A stretch of DNA of 64,000 nucleotides from Muribaculaceae bacterium Isolate-002 (NCI) (GTDB lineage Bacteria > Bacteroidota > Bacteroidia > Bacteroidales > Muribaculaceae). A model generated the notes under the pieces. The model ran no database searches, was not told the DNA's origin, and was given only the letters and a program-made list of their open reading frames with translations. The stretch spans positions 1 to 64,000 of the forward strand of contig SCEG01000009.1 in the NCBI GenBank assembly GCA_004102805.1. The letters run 5' to 3'. Each line of letters begins with the position of its first letter. Within the stretch, counting starts at the first letter, position 1. Of the stretch, positions 22,857 through 30,949 are shown one piece after another. A program made the position numbers and the translations under genes.

Positions 22857-24400
22857 TTTTTACCGAAATTAAGTGAACCACGATAAGCCACAGTCACGCA
22901 TGCGCCGAAATTGTCGCCGAACATGTCGCCGGAGTCAAATCCCACCTGCGCCTTCACACGCATCGCCGGCATAGACGGAAGCGTATAACATCCCTCGAGC
23001 ATCACCGAAGTGTCGTGTCGGGTGGCGGCAGTCGGCGATTTTCCGTCGCCCCAGCCCTTGCGGTAACCGCCAAGCAGACGGTAGTCGACATTGCCGATAC
23101 GGCCCTTCACGCCGGCATGGAAGCCACGCACCCGGGTGTCTATATAGGCCATGTAGCCGTCGGTGTTGTAGATCGGAGCGGGGAGAAACGGCGTGCCGAG
23201 CGACATTCCGTAGTTCATATATGAATTATACTGGAAATTGTTGTAGTAGGCATCGGCACCGGTGGCGTTTGAGGTGATGGTAGTGCCGGGGCTGTCGCCG
23301 GGCGACCAGTGTATCGGCCCCGACTGGTTGGTGAAATCTATATATTCCACCACAGCGCCGCCGACGATGGCATCGGGCTGCGCCGCATCATATTCGATGC
23401 CCCAGAGGCCGTCGAAACCGTTCATCCAGCCTATGCCGGAGCCATCCTCCCACGGTTTTTGCAGATAAGCCTTGAGCTGAGCGCCGTTGCCGAAACGGTA
23501 ACGGGCCATTATATCCCACGAACCGAGCGAATTGCCGTCATAGAAACGGCTGCCCGACTGCTGTCGCGGTATGAACATGTTGAAGAAATCCTTGACCGAC
23601 GTGCGGCCCGCATATCGTTTTGTCTGCACCCCGTCGGTATAGACGTAGGTCGTGCCTCCGAACTGTCCGGCGGTCTGCATTCCCACGGTCACCGACACCG
23701 GCTGCGAAGGTTTTGTGCGGAAATAGCAGCGCTTGTAATGGTAGAGCGCTCCGAGGTTTATATGCCAGTCATAATAATTGTAATGGTCTTTCATCCAGTC
23801 GTTGTCGGCAAACTTGCCGTAGGCGATCTCGCACTGTATCTGCACCCATCCGTCAGTCAGAGGTATATCCTGGAAATCGACGAAACCGACACGCACCTCG
23901 GGCACGGGGCGGGCATTGCCGCTCTCCACAAGGTCGCCCGACGACAGACTGAAATTCAACAGCGCCGACTCGCGTGCCTTCATCCCCACGGTAAGAAACA
24001 CTCCGCGGTATTTCACCTCGCCGTAGAGTTGCTGCAGGCTTATGGCGGCCGGGCCTTCTCCGTGGGCGCGAAACACTTCGGCCGACGGGTCGTAGCGCAG
24101 GTAGTCGACTTTGTCGGCATATCCGGTCAGCACCTCGGCGCCGTAGCCGTAGCTGAAACGCCGTGACAGATCGAAACCGCGCTCCGCCTCAAGACGCAGC
24201 AATGCGCCCGACGACTGCGTGAGCAGGCCGTGGCGGTTCGACGCTATATAATAGGGCGCGAAATCGCCCGAACCGGCATTGAGCATCACTTCTGCCTCAT
24301 AGCCGACCGTCTCCCGAGCGACAGCCGTAAAACCTGCCATACATCCGACAGCCAGAGGCAACACAACGGCTATGCGCCGGAAATTCTTTTTTGAAATCAT
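22853..24400 (-). CDS. Capsule assembly protein, Wzi family
   Basis: This 515-residue outer-membrane beta-barrel protein is of the Cap_assemb_Wzi type found in Bacteroidetes. The start MISKKNFRR (24400) gives a signal peptide (hydrophobic stretch about 9-26, ending TAVARE). The mature part has the family features YEAEVMLNAGSGDFAPYYIASNRHG near the N terminus and many Gly/aromatic strands. In-frame starts further upstream (to 24445) would put extra residues before the signal peptide and are rejected. In Proteobacteria Wzi helps anchor capsule to the cell surface; the Bacteroidales role is inferred. A lipocalin-like lipoprotein gene overlaps its 3' end. Confidence 0.85.
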   Translation of the reverse strand: MISKKNFRRIAVVLPLAVGCMAGFTAVARETVGYEAEVMLNAGSGDFAPYYIASNRHGLLTQSSGALLRLEAERGFDLSRRFSYGYGAEVLTGYADKVDYLRYDPSAEVFRAHGEGPAAISLQQLYGEVKYRGVFLTVGMKARESALLNFSLSSGDLVESGNARPVPEVRVGFVDFQDIPLTDGWVQIQCEIAYGKFADNDWMKDHYNYYDWHINLGALYHYKRCYFRTKPSQPVSVTVGMQTAGQFGGTTYVYTDGVQTKRYAGRTSVKDFFNMFIPRQQSGSRFYDGNSLGSWDIMARYRFGNGAQLKAYLQKPWEDGSGIGWMNGFDGLWGIEYDAAQPDAIVGGAVVEYIDFTNQSGPIHWSPGDSPGTTITSNATGADAYYNNFQYNSYMNYGMSLGTPFLPAPIYNTDGYMAYIDTRVRGFHAGVKGRIGNVDYRLLGGYRKGWGDGKSPTAATRHDTSVMLEGCYTLPSMPAMRVKAQVGFDSGDMFGDNFGACVTVAYRGSLNFGKK

Positions 24401-24472
24401 ATCATAAATAACCCCGAAGGGGTCCATATTGTTGACAAACCACAATGCCGACCTACCGGTTTATGACGGCTT

Positions 24473-25402
24473 TTATCCCTTGTAGGTGGATATGTGCCGC
24501 TGTTTTTTCTCCTCGAATATGTCATCGATATTGAGGAAAATGCCGGTTTCCTCCACGTCGCCGAACTCATCGTTGACAGCCGTGCCGAAAATGCGCATCG
24601 TCGGCGACAGCCCCATATATGCGTTGACAAGCGGGGGTATGTTATAGCCCTGCCGGCGCACTTCAGTGTTGAGTATGCGGTAATCCTCCTTGAAGTTTCC
24701 GCCTGAGAATATTTTTGCGATGGCCTCGTTGTCAGCGTCGGTCACTAACGGCGACTTCGGTGTGACAAGACCTTCGTTGTCGGGAAAATGCTTGTGCAGG
24801 AAATGAAGTATGAGATTGCGGCAATGCTTCGAGTAGCTTGGATACATCGTCACTTTGCCGAACAGATATTTGACCTGCGGATATTTCACGGTCAGCGCGC
24901 CGAGGCCGTCCCACAGATTGTCGAGGGCATAGATGGCCTTGACGCCGGCGCGTGTCGACTGATACTCCAGCCTCACGAACGAGCGGCCGAGCTCTACGGT
25001 CAGCGGCAGATAGTCGCTGACAAACTCAGGCGAGAAGTCAAACATGTGGGCGGTGGCGATGCGCGGCGCGCCGTCGCCTCCTACTTCTACATCCGTGCCG
25101 AGTATGAAACGGTAGCCGCCGATGATAAGCTTATGCTCGGGGTTCCACACTATCAGCTGACGGCACGGCGGGGTCATCGTGTCGTAGCTGTCGATGTCAC
25201 ACTCCTTGCCCGTGCCGCCGCCGGCCGCACGGAACGCAATCTCGCGGAGGCGTCCTATCTCCCGCATGGTGTAGGGAGCGTTGAAAGCGTCGACAATGTA
25301 GATGGCGTTGCCCCCCTTGTTGGTGCTCCGCAGGAATTTGTCGTCGGTAAGCTCGTTCTCGATGAGCGTGGTGTCGACGGGTTCTATTATATGCTGTTGC
25401 AT
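24473..25402 (-). CDS. glsB: GlsB-like N-acyltransferase (glycine/ornithine lipid synthesis)
   Basis: The 309-residue GNAT-type acyl-ACP N-acyltransferase is of the OlsB/GlsB group, which makes the first acylation step of amino-acid lipids. Visible signatures are MREIGRLREIAFRAAGGGTG, QLIVWNPEHKLIIGGYRF and ELGRSFVRLEYQ. The start MQQHIIEPVD at 25402 matches the usual N terminus of Bacteroides GlsB. A longer start at 25447 would overlap the preceding gene. It follows the acyltransferase gene by 25 bp on the same strand, so the two enzymes should form one pathway to glycine lipids in the membrane. Confidence 0.88.
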   Translation of the reverse strand: MQQHIIEPVDTTLIENELTDDKFLRSTNKGGNAIYIVDAFNAPYTMREIGRLREIAFRAAGGGTGKECDIDSYDTMTPPCRQLIVWNPEHKLIIGGYRFILGTDVEVGGDGAPRIATAHMFDFSPEFVSDYLPLTVELGRSFVRLEYQSTRAGVKAIYALDNLWDGLGALTVKYPQVKYLFGKVTMYPSYSKHCRNLILHFLHKHFPDNEGLVTPKSPLVTDADNEAIAKIFSGGNFKEDYRILNTEVRRQGYNIPPLVNAYMGLSPTMRIFGTAVNDEFGDVEETGIFLNIDDIFEEKKQRHISTYKG

Positions 25403-25427
25403 TTCAGAGATTTCTTTTGTTAAAGCG

Positions 25428-26273
25428 TTAAGGCCTATCGAGGGCATATACCTGCTGTCTTATCTGCTGCGCCTTGTCGCGCGGAGACATGTCGCCAAGC
25501 GATGCATGCGAGACAGGCTCTCCGACCACTACGTCGAATGTCTTGCCCCTTGAACGGAACACTTCGCGCGGCAGGTAAATCATCTCGATATTGAATTTCA
25601 GGCCAAGTCGACGCCTGAATTTTGCAAATTTATAAAAAAAAGATGAATTTTCACCATAGAAATGCAAAGGAATGATATCGCGTGAGTAGCGACGTGCCTT
25701 CGTGACAAACATTTTCTGCCACTCGAGGTCGGCCACAACACCTTTTTTGCCGCGTCGCGACACCAGTCCGGCAGGAAACATCAGCAGCGGAACATCTGAC
25801 GCAAACGCCTCGTCAAGCGCCTCGATGGCCTGACGCGACTGCGACCCGTGCTTGTTGACCGGTATGAATGTGTCAGACAGCGGCTCTATGGCCGTGAGCA
25901 GGTCATTGACGATAAATCGCGGCTCCACTCCGTAATAGTCTCTAACGAAGTCTATAAGCGCCATTCCGTCAAGGCCGCCCAGCGGGTGGTTGCTGACGAA
26001 AAGCACACGCTTATGCTCCTTCGGTGGCAGATTGCCTGTGTTGTGAAATCTGACCGTCACGCCGAGGTCGTCGAGCACGCCGCGGCAGAAGTCGGCGCCA
26101 CGCCGCGGAAAATTTTCGCGGAGCAGGCGGTTGAGTTCATCCTGACACACAGTGCGTTCGAGACTCCTCACCACACAGCGGGGTATCATACGGCTGTAAC
26201 GCGGCAGGCGCTGACGGAGCACCTCGCCGATATTTATCTCAAGCGGTCGTTTTTTTTCTTCGTTCTCTTCCAT
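25428..26273 (-). CDS. glsA: GlsA-like O-acyltransferase (PlsC family)
   Basis: This 281-residue 1-acylglycerol-3-phosphate-acyltransferase-like enzyme has the acyltransferase block VLFVSNHPLGGLDGMALIDF with the catalytic His and Asp, FIPVNKHGSQSRQ, and the glycine-rich block LLMFPAGLVSRRGKKG. In Bacteroides, GlsA esterifies the N-acyl-glycine made by GlsB. The adjacent glsB-like gene supports this assignment over glycerophospholipid synthesis. The first 60 residues are basic and helical, with no clear membrane span. The promoter is probably the minus-strand TAATTTTG at 26289-26296. Confidence 0.85.
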   Translation of the reverse strand: MEENEEKKRPLEINIGEVLRQRLPRYSRMIPRCVVRSLERTVCQDELNRLLRENFPRRGADFCRGVLDDLGVTVRFHNTGNLPPKEHKRVLFVSNHPLGGLDGMALIDFVRDYYGVEPRFIVNDLLTAIEPLSDTFIPVNKHGSQSRQAIEALDEAFASDVPLLMFPAGLVSRRGKKGVVADLEWQKMFVTKARRYSRDIIPLHFYGENSSFFYKFAKFRRRLGLKFNIEMIYLPREVFRSRGKTFDVVVGEPVSHASLGDMSPRDKAQQIRQQVYALDRP

Positions 26274-26288
26274 AACGCTTCAGTGCCA

Positions 26289-26336
26289 CAAAATTAATAA
26301 TAAAATTTGCGTTATGCCATAAAAAACGTAAATTTG
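26289..26336. promoter_or_regulatory. Back-to-back promoters glsA / SDR gene
   Basis: For the rightward gene, TTG (26307-26309), a 19-bp spacer and TAAATTTG (26329-26336) match the Bacteroidetes consensus exactly. For the leftward glsA, TAATTTTG on the minus strand (26289-26296) is a good -7 box, but no TTG is found at the right distance. Confidence 0.65.
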
Positions 26337-26402
26337 TAACTCAATCATTCGGTCATGTGCGGCTGCCTGTGCCTTGCATGGCTGCCAATCACCGTTTTTT
26401 TC

Positions 26403-27314
26403 ATGGACAATGACATACTGATTACCGCTGCCGGAGGATTTCTCGGCAAATATCTTGTCGACGAGCTGCGGCGCACTCTGCCCGCCGAGCCTGTGCCTGT
26501 GCTCCATTGCGCCGGGCTATCCCCTTTCAACGACTACACCGTCAATCTTGCCAAAGAAAAGTTCGAGCCGCGACAGAAATACCACACTGTGTTTCATCTG
26601 CTAGGAGGCTGCGACGACGGCGACCTCGACACGCTCAATGTCACCTGCACCCGCAATCTTCTTGACAGCCTCGAGGGCAATCCCCCCGAAAACATCATCT
26701 ACGTATCGTCGACTGAAGTTTACGGAGCGGAAGAAGGGGTGGAAATCAACGAGAACCGCGAGCCTGAACCTACAAGCGCCGCAGGCAAAAGCAAACTCGA
26801 GGCCGAGGAGACTCTGCGCCGGTGGTGCGGCTCACGCGGAGTATGTCTCACCATATTGCGCAGCCCGGCCATCGTAGGCACCGGCATGCGGGGAATGCTG
26901 CGCCGGCTGGTCAACAGCATATACCGCGGCAACTACCACCATATCGACGACGAGACCGCACGCCTGAGCGTGGTCCATGCCGTCGACGTGGCTCATGCGA
27001 TGGTGCTGCTCCAGGGCATCGCCGGCACCTTCAACATCACCGACGGAGTCAACCCGTCGCGCCACGATCTCGTCGAGGCGCTCGCCTGCCGCATCGGCAA
27101 CAAGAGAGTCTACACCCTGCGGGCCAAACGCGCCAGGCTTTTCGCCCGCGTGTGCGAGTTTATCCCGCTGTCGGGCTACGGACGCAAGTCGCTTGCCGAG
27201 CGATACCGCACCATCACGTTCGACAACTCCCGCCTGATGCGCGCCATCGACATGAAACCCACCCCGGTGACCGACTATCTCAAGACCCACGACTATGACT
27301 CGGACAGCCTCTGA
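26403..27314 (+). CDS. NAD-dependent epimerase/dehydratase (SDR)
   Basis: The 303-residue extended short-chain dehydrogenase-like protein has ILITAAGGFLGKYLV as nucleotide-binding motif (AAGGFLG in place of GxxGxxG), YVSSTEVYGAEEG, then AGKSKLEAEETL at the position of YxxxK. The catalytic Tyr is not obvious, since the segment reads TSAAGKSKLEAE. Activity as a classical epimerase is therefore uncertain. The start MDNDIL at 26403 is preferred over one 16 codons upstream, which would begin in the likely untranslated leader. The 3' end overlaps the next gene by 20 nt, so the two are a coupled pair. Confidence 0.8.
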   Translation: MDNDILITAAGGFLGKYLVDELRRTLPAEPVPVLHCAGLSPFNDYTVNLAKEKFEPRQKYHTVFHLLGGCDDGDLDTLNVTCTRNLLDSLEGNPPENIIYVSSTEVYGAEEGVEINENREPEPTSAAGKSKLEAEETLRRWCGSRGVCLTILRSPAIVGTGMRGMLRRLVNSIYRGNYHHIDDETARLSVVHAVDVAHAMVLLQGIAGTFNITDGVNPSRHDLVEALACRIGNKRVYTLRAKRARLFARVCEFIPLSGYGRKSLAERYRTITFDNSRLMRAIDMKPTPVTDYLKTHDYDSDSL

Positions 27315-28158
27315 CTCAACCCGCGACAGCCTCGGCATGAGGCTTGCCAAGTCTGTAAAAAGCATCGGCAAACTGCTGCTGTCGACCCGACGGGCACGCT
27401 ATTGCCGCAAAGAGCGCACACACCCCCTGGTGATACTCGGCAACGGCCCGTCACTCGCCGCCACAATCGCCGGTTACGGCACGTACCTGGCATCGGGCGA
27501 TGTCGACACGATGGCAGTCAACTTTGCCGCCAACACCCCGGAGTTCAAGCAACTGCGTCCCGATTTCTACATACTTGCCGACCCGCATTTCTTCGCCAAT
27601 CCCGACGACGCCAATGTGGCCCGACTACTCGAAAACATTGCTGCCGTCGACTGGAAGATGACTCTGTTTCTGCCGTTTGCGGCGCGCAAAAGCTGCCCGC
27701 TCACCCCTTCCGCCAACCTAACCATCGAATATTACAACGCCGTAGGCATCGAAGGATGCGGTCCGCTCGTCAGATGGGCGTTTGACCGGCGCCGTGGCAT
27801 GCCGCGCCCGCGCAACGTGCTCATCCCCGCCATCATGACAGGCATCGGCATGGGCTACCGCGAGATATTCATCACCGGAGCCGACCACACCTGGACCGCC
27901 ACACTTGCCGTCGACGATGACAATCATGTGCTATCGCAACAGCCTCATTTCTACAAAGAGGATGCCCGGGAGGAAACCCGCATACGCAAAGAGTATCTCA
28001 GATATCCCCTCCACTCGATCCTCTACAGCTTCTATCTGGCATTCAAGGCCTACCATGCCATCGATGAATACGCCGAAGCCCGCGGAGTGAAAATCTACAA
28101 CTCCACCCCCGGCTCGATGATCGACGCCTTCGGGCGGAAACCCCTCCCCCGCAATTGA
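27295..28158 (+). CDS. MptE/DUF115-like protein of surface-glycan type
   Basis: The 287-residue cytoplasmic protein has VILGNGPSLAATI (about residues 46-58), the motif shared by DUF115 / 6-hydroxymethylpterin diphosphokinase MptE-like proteins, and IFITGADHTWTATLAVDDDNH and DEYAEARGVKIYNSTPGS further on. Related bacterial proteins are found with nonulosonate and O-glycan genes, where some act in glycosyl transfer. A pterin role is unlikely in this setting. It overlaps the SDR gene and is followed by a hairpin at 28162-28184. Confidence 0.75.
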   Translation: MTRTASDSTRDSLGMRLAKSVKSIGKLLLSTRRARYCRKERTHPLVILGNGPSLAATIAGYGTYLASGDVDTMAVNFAANTPEFKQLRPDFYILADPHFFANPDDANVARLLENIAAVDWKMTLFLPFAARKSCPLTPSANLTIEYYNAVGIEGCGPLVRWAFDRRRGMPRPRNVLIPAIMTGIGMGYREIFITGADHTWTATLAVDDDNHVLSQQPHFYKEDAREETRIRKEYLRYPLHSILYSFYLAFKAYHAIDEYAEARGVKIYNSTPGSMIDAFGRKPLPRN

Positions 28159-28161
28159 ACG

Positions 28162-28184
28162 GCCGGCAGTCTGACATTGCCGGC
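28162..28184 (+). terminator. Hairpin between MptE-like gene and rpoN
   Basis: GCCGGCA (28162-28168) pairs with TGCCGGC (28178-28184), directly after the stop at 28158. A U tract is weak, so termination may be partial. Confidence 0.5.
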
Positions 28185-28229
28185 ATTGATATCACAAGGG
28201 AATTTTTATCGTTCATTAACATGACAATT

Positions 28230-28260
28230 TTGGCTATTTGGCACGATTGGCTTAACTTTG
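28230..28260 (+). promoter_or_regulatory. rpoN promoter
   Basis: TTG (28230-28232), a 20-bp spacer and TAACTTTG (28253-28260) match the consensus of the Bacteroidetes housekeeping sigma factor. The rpoN ATG follows 32 bp later. Confidence 0.8.
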
Positions 28261-28291
28261 TCAATAAGTTTATCAGCAGGAAACGCATCCT

Positions 28292-29722
28292 ATGAAACCG
28301 ACACTTCAACAACAGCAGGAACTGAGACAACTGCAGCGGCTCACCCCGATGCAGGTGCAGTTCGTGCGGATGCTTGAGATGACGGGGCCCGAGCTTGAAA
28401 GCGAGGTCGACAGAGCGCTCGACGAAATGCCGGCGCTCGAGATTGCCGAAAGCCCGGCCACACAGACCGACGACACCTTCAACGAAACCGCCGAACAGGT
28501 GCAGCTCGCCGACTACGGCAACGACGACGAGATACCGTCATACATGCTCGAGGCCCGCAACCACAGTGTCAACGACACCTACTACACCCCCGTAGCCGTC
28601 AACGACGAACTGACCCTCGGCGAAGAGCTCTCGCGCCAGCTCAGCGAGCACTCCCTCACGCCACGACAGCTCGACATTGCCGGATATATCATAGGAAACC
28701 TCGACTCCAACGGCTATCTGAAACGCTCTCCCGAAGCTATCGCCGACGACATCACATTCACCGAGTCGGTCGAGACCGACACCCGTGAAGTGAAGGAGGT
28801 AATCGACATAATACGCACTCTCGACCCGGCAGGCGTGGGCGCCATCGACCTGCGCGACTGCCTGCTGCTCCAGCTCAACCGCCGGCAGCCATCCGTCGAG
28901 GTAATCACGGCGCGTGAAATCGTCACCCACTATTTCGATCTGTTCTCAAAAAAACATTTCGACCGTCTGGCCGACATGCTCGGCATAGACACCGCGCAGC
29001 TCACAGCCGCCGTCGAAGTGATATCGCGTCTCAACCCGAAGCCCGGCAACCAGCTAAACGACAGCGCAATCGAGCATAGCAGCCGACAGATTGTGCCGGA
29101 ATTTCAGGTCGACATCGACTCTGACAGCAACATTTCGGTCAGCCTGCTCAACAACATACCCGAGCTGGCGCTCTCACGCTCGTTCAGCATCGACACCCCC
29201 ATATCTACGGCGCTCACCCAGCGGCAGCGCTCCGACGCCGCCACATTCATACGCACCCGCCGCGACGAGGCACAGGCATTCATCAAGACACTGCAGATGC
29301 GGCAGGCCACACTGATAAATGTGATGACAGCCATAGCGTCGCTGCAACGCGACTTCTTCATATCGGGTGACGAGACACGTCTGCGTCCCATGATACTGAA
29401 AGATGTGGCGGCCATGACAGGCTACGACCTGTCGGTCATCTCGCGCGCCACCGCCTCGAAATATGTCATGGCTCCTTCGGGCATCTACCCGCTCAAATTC
29501 TTTTTCAACGAGCGCCCCAAGGCCGACGACGATGTCACCTCTCACCAGATTATCGACGCAATTAAAACAATAATATCGCAGGAGGACAAACGCTCTCCGC
29601 TCCCCGACGAGACAATCGCCGCGATGCTTTCCGACAAAGGGTTCAACATAGCCCGGCGAACGGTAGCGAAATATCGCGAACGGCTCGGACTGCCGGTGGC
29701 CCGTCTGCGAAAAACCATTTAA
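28292..29722 (+). CDS. rpoN: RNA polymerase sigma-54 factor
   Basis: The 476-residue sigma-54 directs RNA polymerase to -24/-12 promoters that need an AAA+ activator. The N-terminal activator-interacting region is Gln/Leu-rich (MKPTLQQQQELRQLQRLTPMQ). An acidic linker (about 55-95) leads to the core-binding domain. The C terminus carries the HTH segment and the RpoN box NIARRTVAKYRERLGLP. All parts are present. It starts a rightward cluster with a PAP2 gene 19 bp downstream. No sigma-54 activator is encoded in the window. Confidence 0.97.
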   Translation: MKPTLQQQQELRQLQRLTPMQVQFVRMLEMTGPELESEVDRALDEMPALEIAESPATQTDDTFNETAEQVQLADYGNDDEIPSYMLEARNHSVNDTYYTPVAVNDELTLGEELSRQLSEHSLTPRQLDIAGYIIGNLDSNGYLKRSPEAIADDITFTESVETDTREVKEVIDIIRTLDPAGVGAIDLRDCLLLQLNRRQPSVEVITAREIVTHYFDLFSKKHFDRLADMLGIDTAQLTAAVEVISRLNPKPGNQLNDSAIEHSSRQIVPEFQVDIDSDSNISVSLLNNIPELALSRSFSIDTPISTALTQRQRSDAATFIRTRRDEAQAFIKTLQMRQATLINVMTAIASLQRDFFISGDETRLRPMILKDVAAMTGYDLSVISRATASKYVMAPSGIYPLKFFFNERPKADDDVTSHQIIDAIKTIISQEDKRSPLPDETIAAMLSDKGFNIARRTVAKYRERLGLPVARLRKTI

Positions 29723-29740
29723 CCATCCCTACTCGGAAAA

Positions 29741-30364
29741 ATGCTTGACAAGATAACAAAAGCCATCGCGGGGATCATATCCATCCTCACCTCTCCGCTG
29801 ATTATGCCCACCTACGGCATGATAATATCGCTCTGGGGCACATATCTCGTATTCGCTCCGGCATCCACCCGCTGGCAGGTGCTTATGCTGACATTCGCCG
29901 CCACCACAATGCTACCGGTCATCGTGATATTCCTTCTGATGAAAGCCGGTGTGATAAAGCACCCGTCGCTCAACGACCGCAACGACCGGCCATACGTCTA
30001 TGCAGCGGCCGCAATGGCCTATCTCGGCGTATCGTTCTACCTGTCAAAAATAAACGCTCCGCAATGGCTCTCGACATTCATGCTGGCGGCCGCATTTGCC
30101 GCTGTCGTCACGATGATAGTCAATTTCAAATGGAAAATAAGCGGACACGCCACTTCGGCCGGCGGCCTGACTGCCTTCACGTTCATTCTCTGTTTCAGAA
30201 ATCTCACACTCCACAACAACGAATGGCTTTTCGTGGTGACAGTGCTCATAGCCGGCGCCGTGATGACATCGCGGCTCATACTCGACCGGCACACTCTGGC
30301 CCAGGTAGCCGCCGGATTTTTCAACGGCGCGCTGTGGGTGACCGCGCTCGAGCTTCTCGTCTGA
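29741..30364 (+). CDS. PAP2-superfamily membrane phosphatase
   Basis: The 207-residue protein has about six membrane helices and a PAP2-like signature late in the chain: KWKISGHATSAGG (the SGH motif) and SRLILDRHTLAQVAAG (SR and H motif). The upstream basic motif is not clear-cut (NDRNDRPYVY may correspond), so this is a minimal or divergent member. PAP2 membrane enzymes dephosphorylate undecaprenyl pyrophosphate or phosphatidylglycerol phosphate; the substrate cannot be told. It is co-oriented with rpoN upstream (19 bp) and purE downstream. Confidence 0.82.
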   Translation: MLDKITKAIAGIISILTSPLIMPTYGMIISLWGTYLVFAPASTRWQVLMLTFAATTMLPVIVIFLLMKAGVIKHPSLNDRNDRPYVYAAAAMAYLGVSFYLSKINAPQWLSTFMLAAAFAAVVTMIVNFKWKISGHATSAGGLTAFTFILCFRNLTLHNNEWLFVVTVLIAGAVMTSRLILDRHTLAQVAAGFFNGALWVTALELLV

Positions 30365-30422
30365 CCCACGGCCGACAGCCGTTAAACAACGCAATCAATT
30401 CAACAATAAAATATTCAACGAC

Positions 30423-30929
30423 ATGAAACCACTCGTAAGCATTATAATGGGCAGCACCTCCGACCTGCCAGTGATGAAAAAAGCAGCCGAATTTCTCGAC
30501 AGCATGGAGATACCGTTTGAGATGAACGCACTGTCGGCTCACCGCACGCCGGCTGAAGTCGAAGAGTTCGCCCGCACCGCATCGGAGCGCGGCCTCAAGG
30601 TCATCATTGCCGCTGCCGGAATGGCAGCCGCACTCCCCGGAGTAATCGCCGCCTCGACCACGCTGCCTGTAATCGGTGTACCCCTCGACGCCACAATGGG
30701 CGGAAAAGACGCCATGCTTTCAATCATACAGATGCCTCCCGGCATCGCCGTAGCCACCGTAGGCATCAACGCCGCCATGAACGCCGCAGTGCTTGCCACC
30801 CAGATGATAGCGCTCACCGACGCTGATGTCGCCGCACGCTTTGCCACCTACCGCAACGGCCTGAAAGAGAAAATCGTAAAGGCCAATGCCGAGCTCGCTA
30901 AAATAGAATACAAATTCAAGACCAACTGA
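30423..30929 (+). CDS. purE: N5-carboxyaminoimidazole ribonucleotide mutase
   Basis: The 168-residue class I PurE moves the carboxyl group of N5-CAIR to C4 in purine synthesis. Signature segments are IIMGSTSDLPVMKKAAEFL, ALSAHRTPAEVEEFA (catalytic His) and VIAAAGMAAALPGVIAA. Length is typical. The partner PurK is not in the window. It is followed 20 bp later by ispG. Confidence 0.97.
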   Translation: MKPLVSIIMGSTSDLPVMKKAAEFLDSMEIPFEMNALSAHRTPAEVEEFARTASERGLKVIIAAAGMAAALPGVIAASTTLPVIGVPLDATMGGKDAMLSIIQMPPGIAVATVGINAAMNAAVLATQMIALTDADVAARFATYRNGLKEKIVKANAELAKIEYKFKTN

Positions 30930-30949
30930 TAACCAACACCGCTGTAGCA

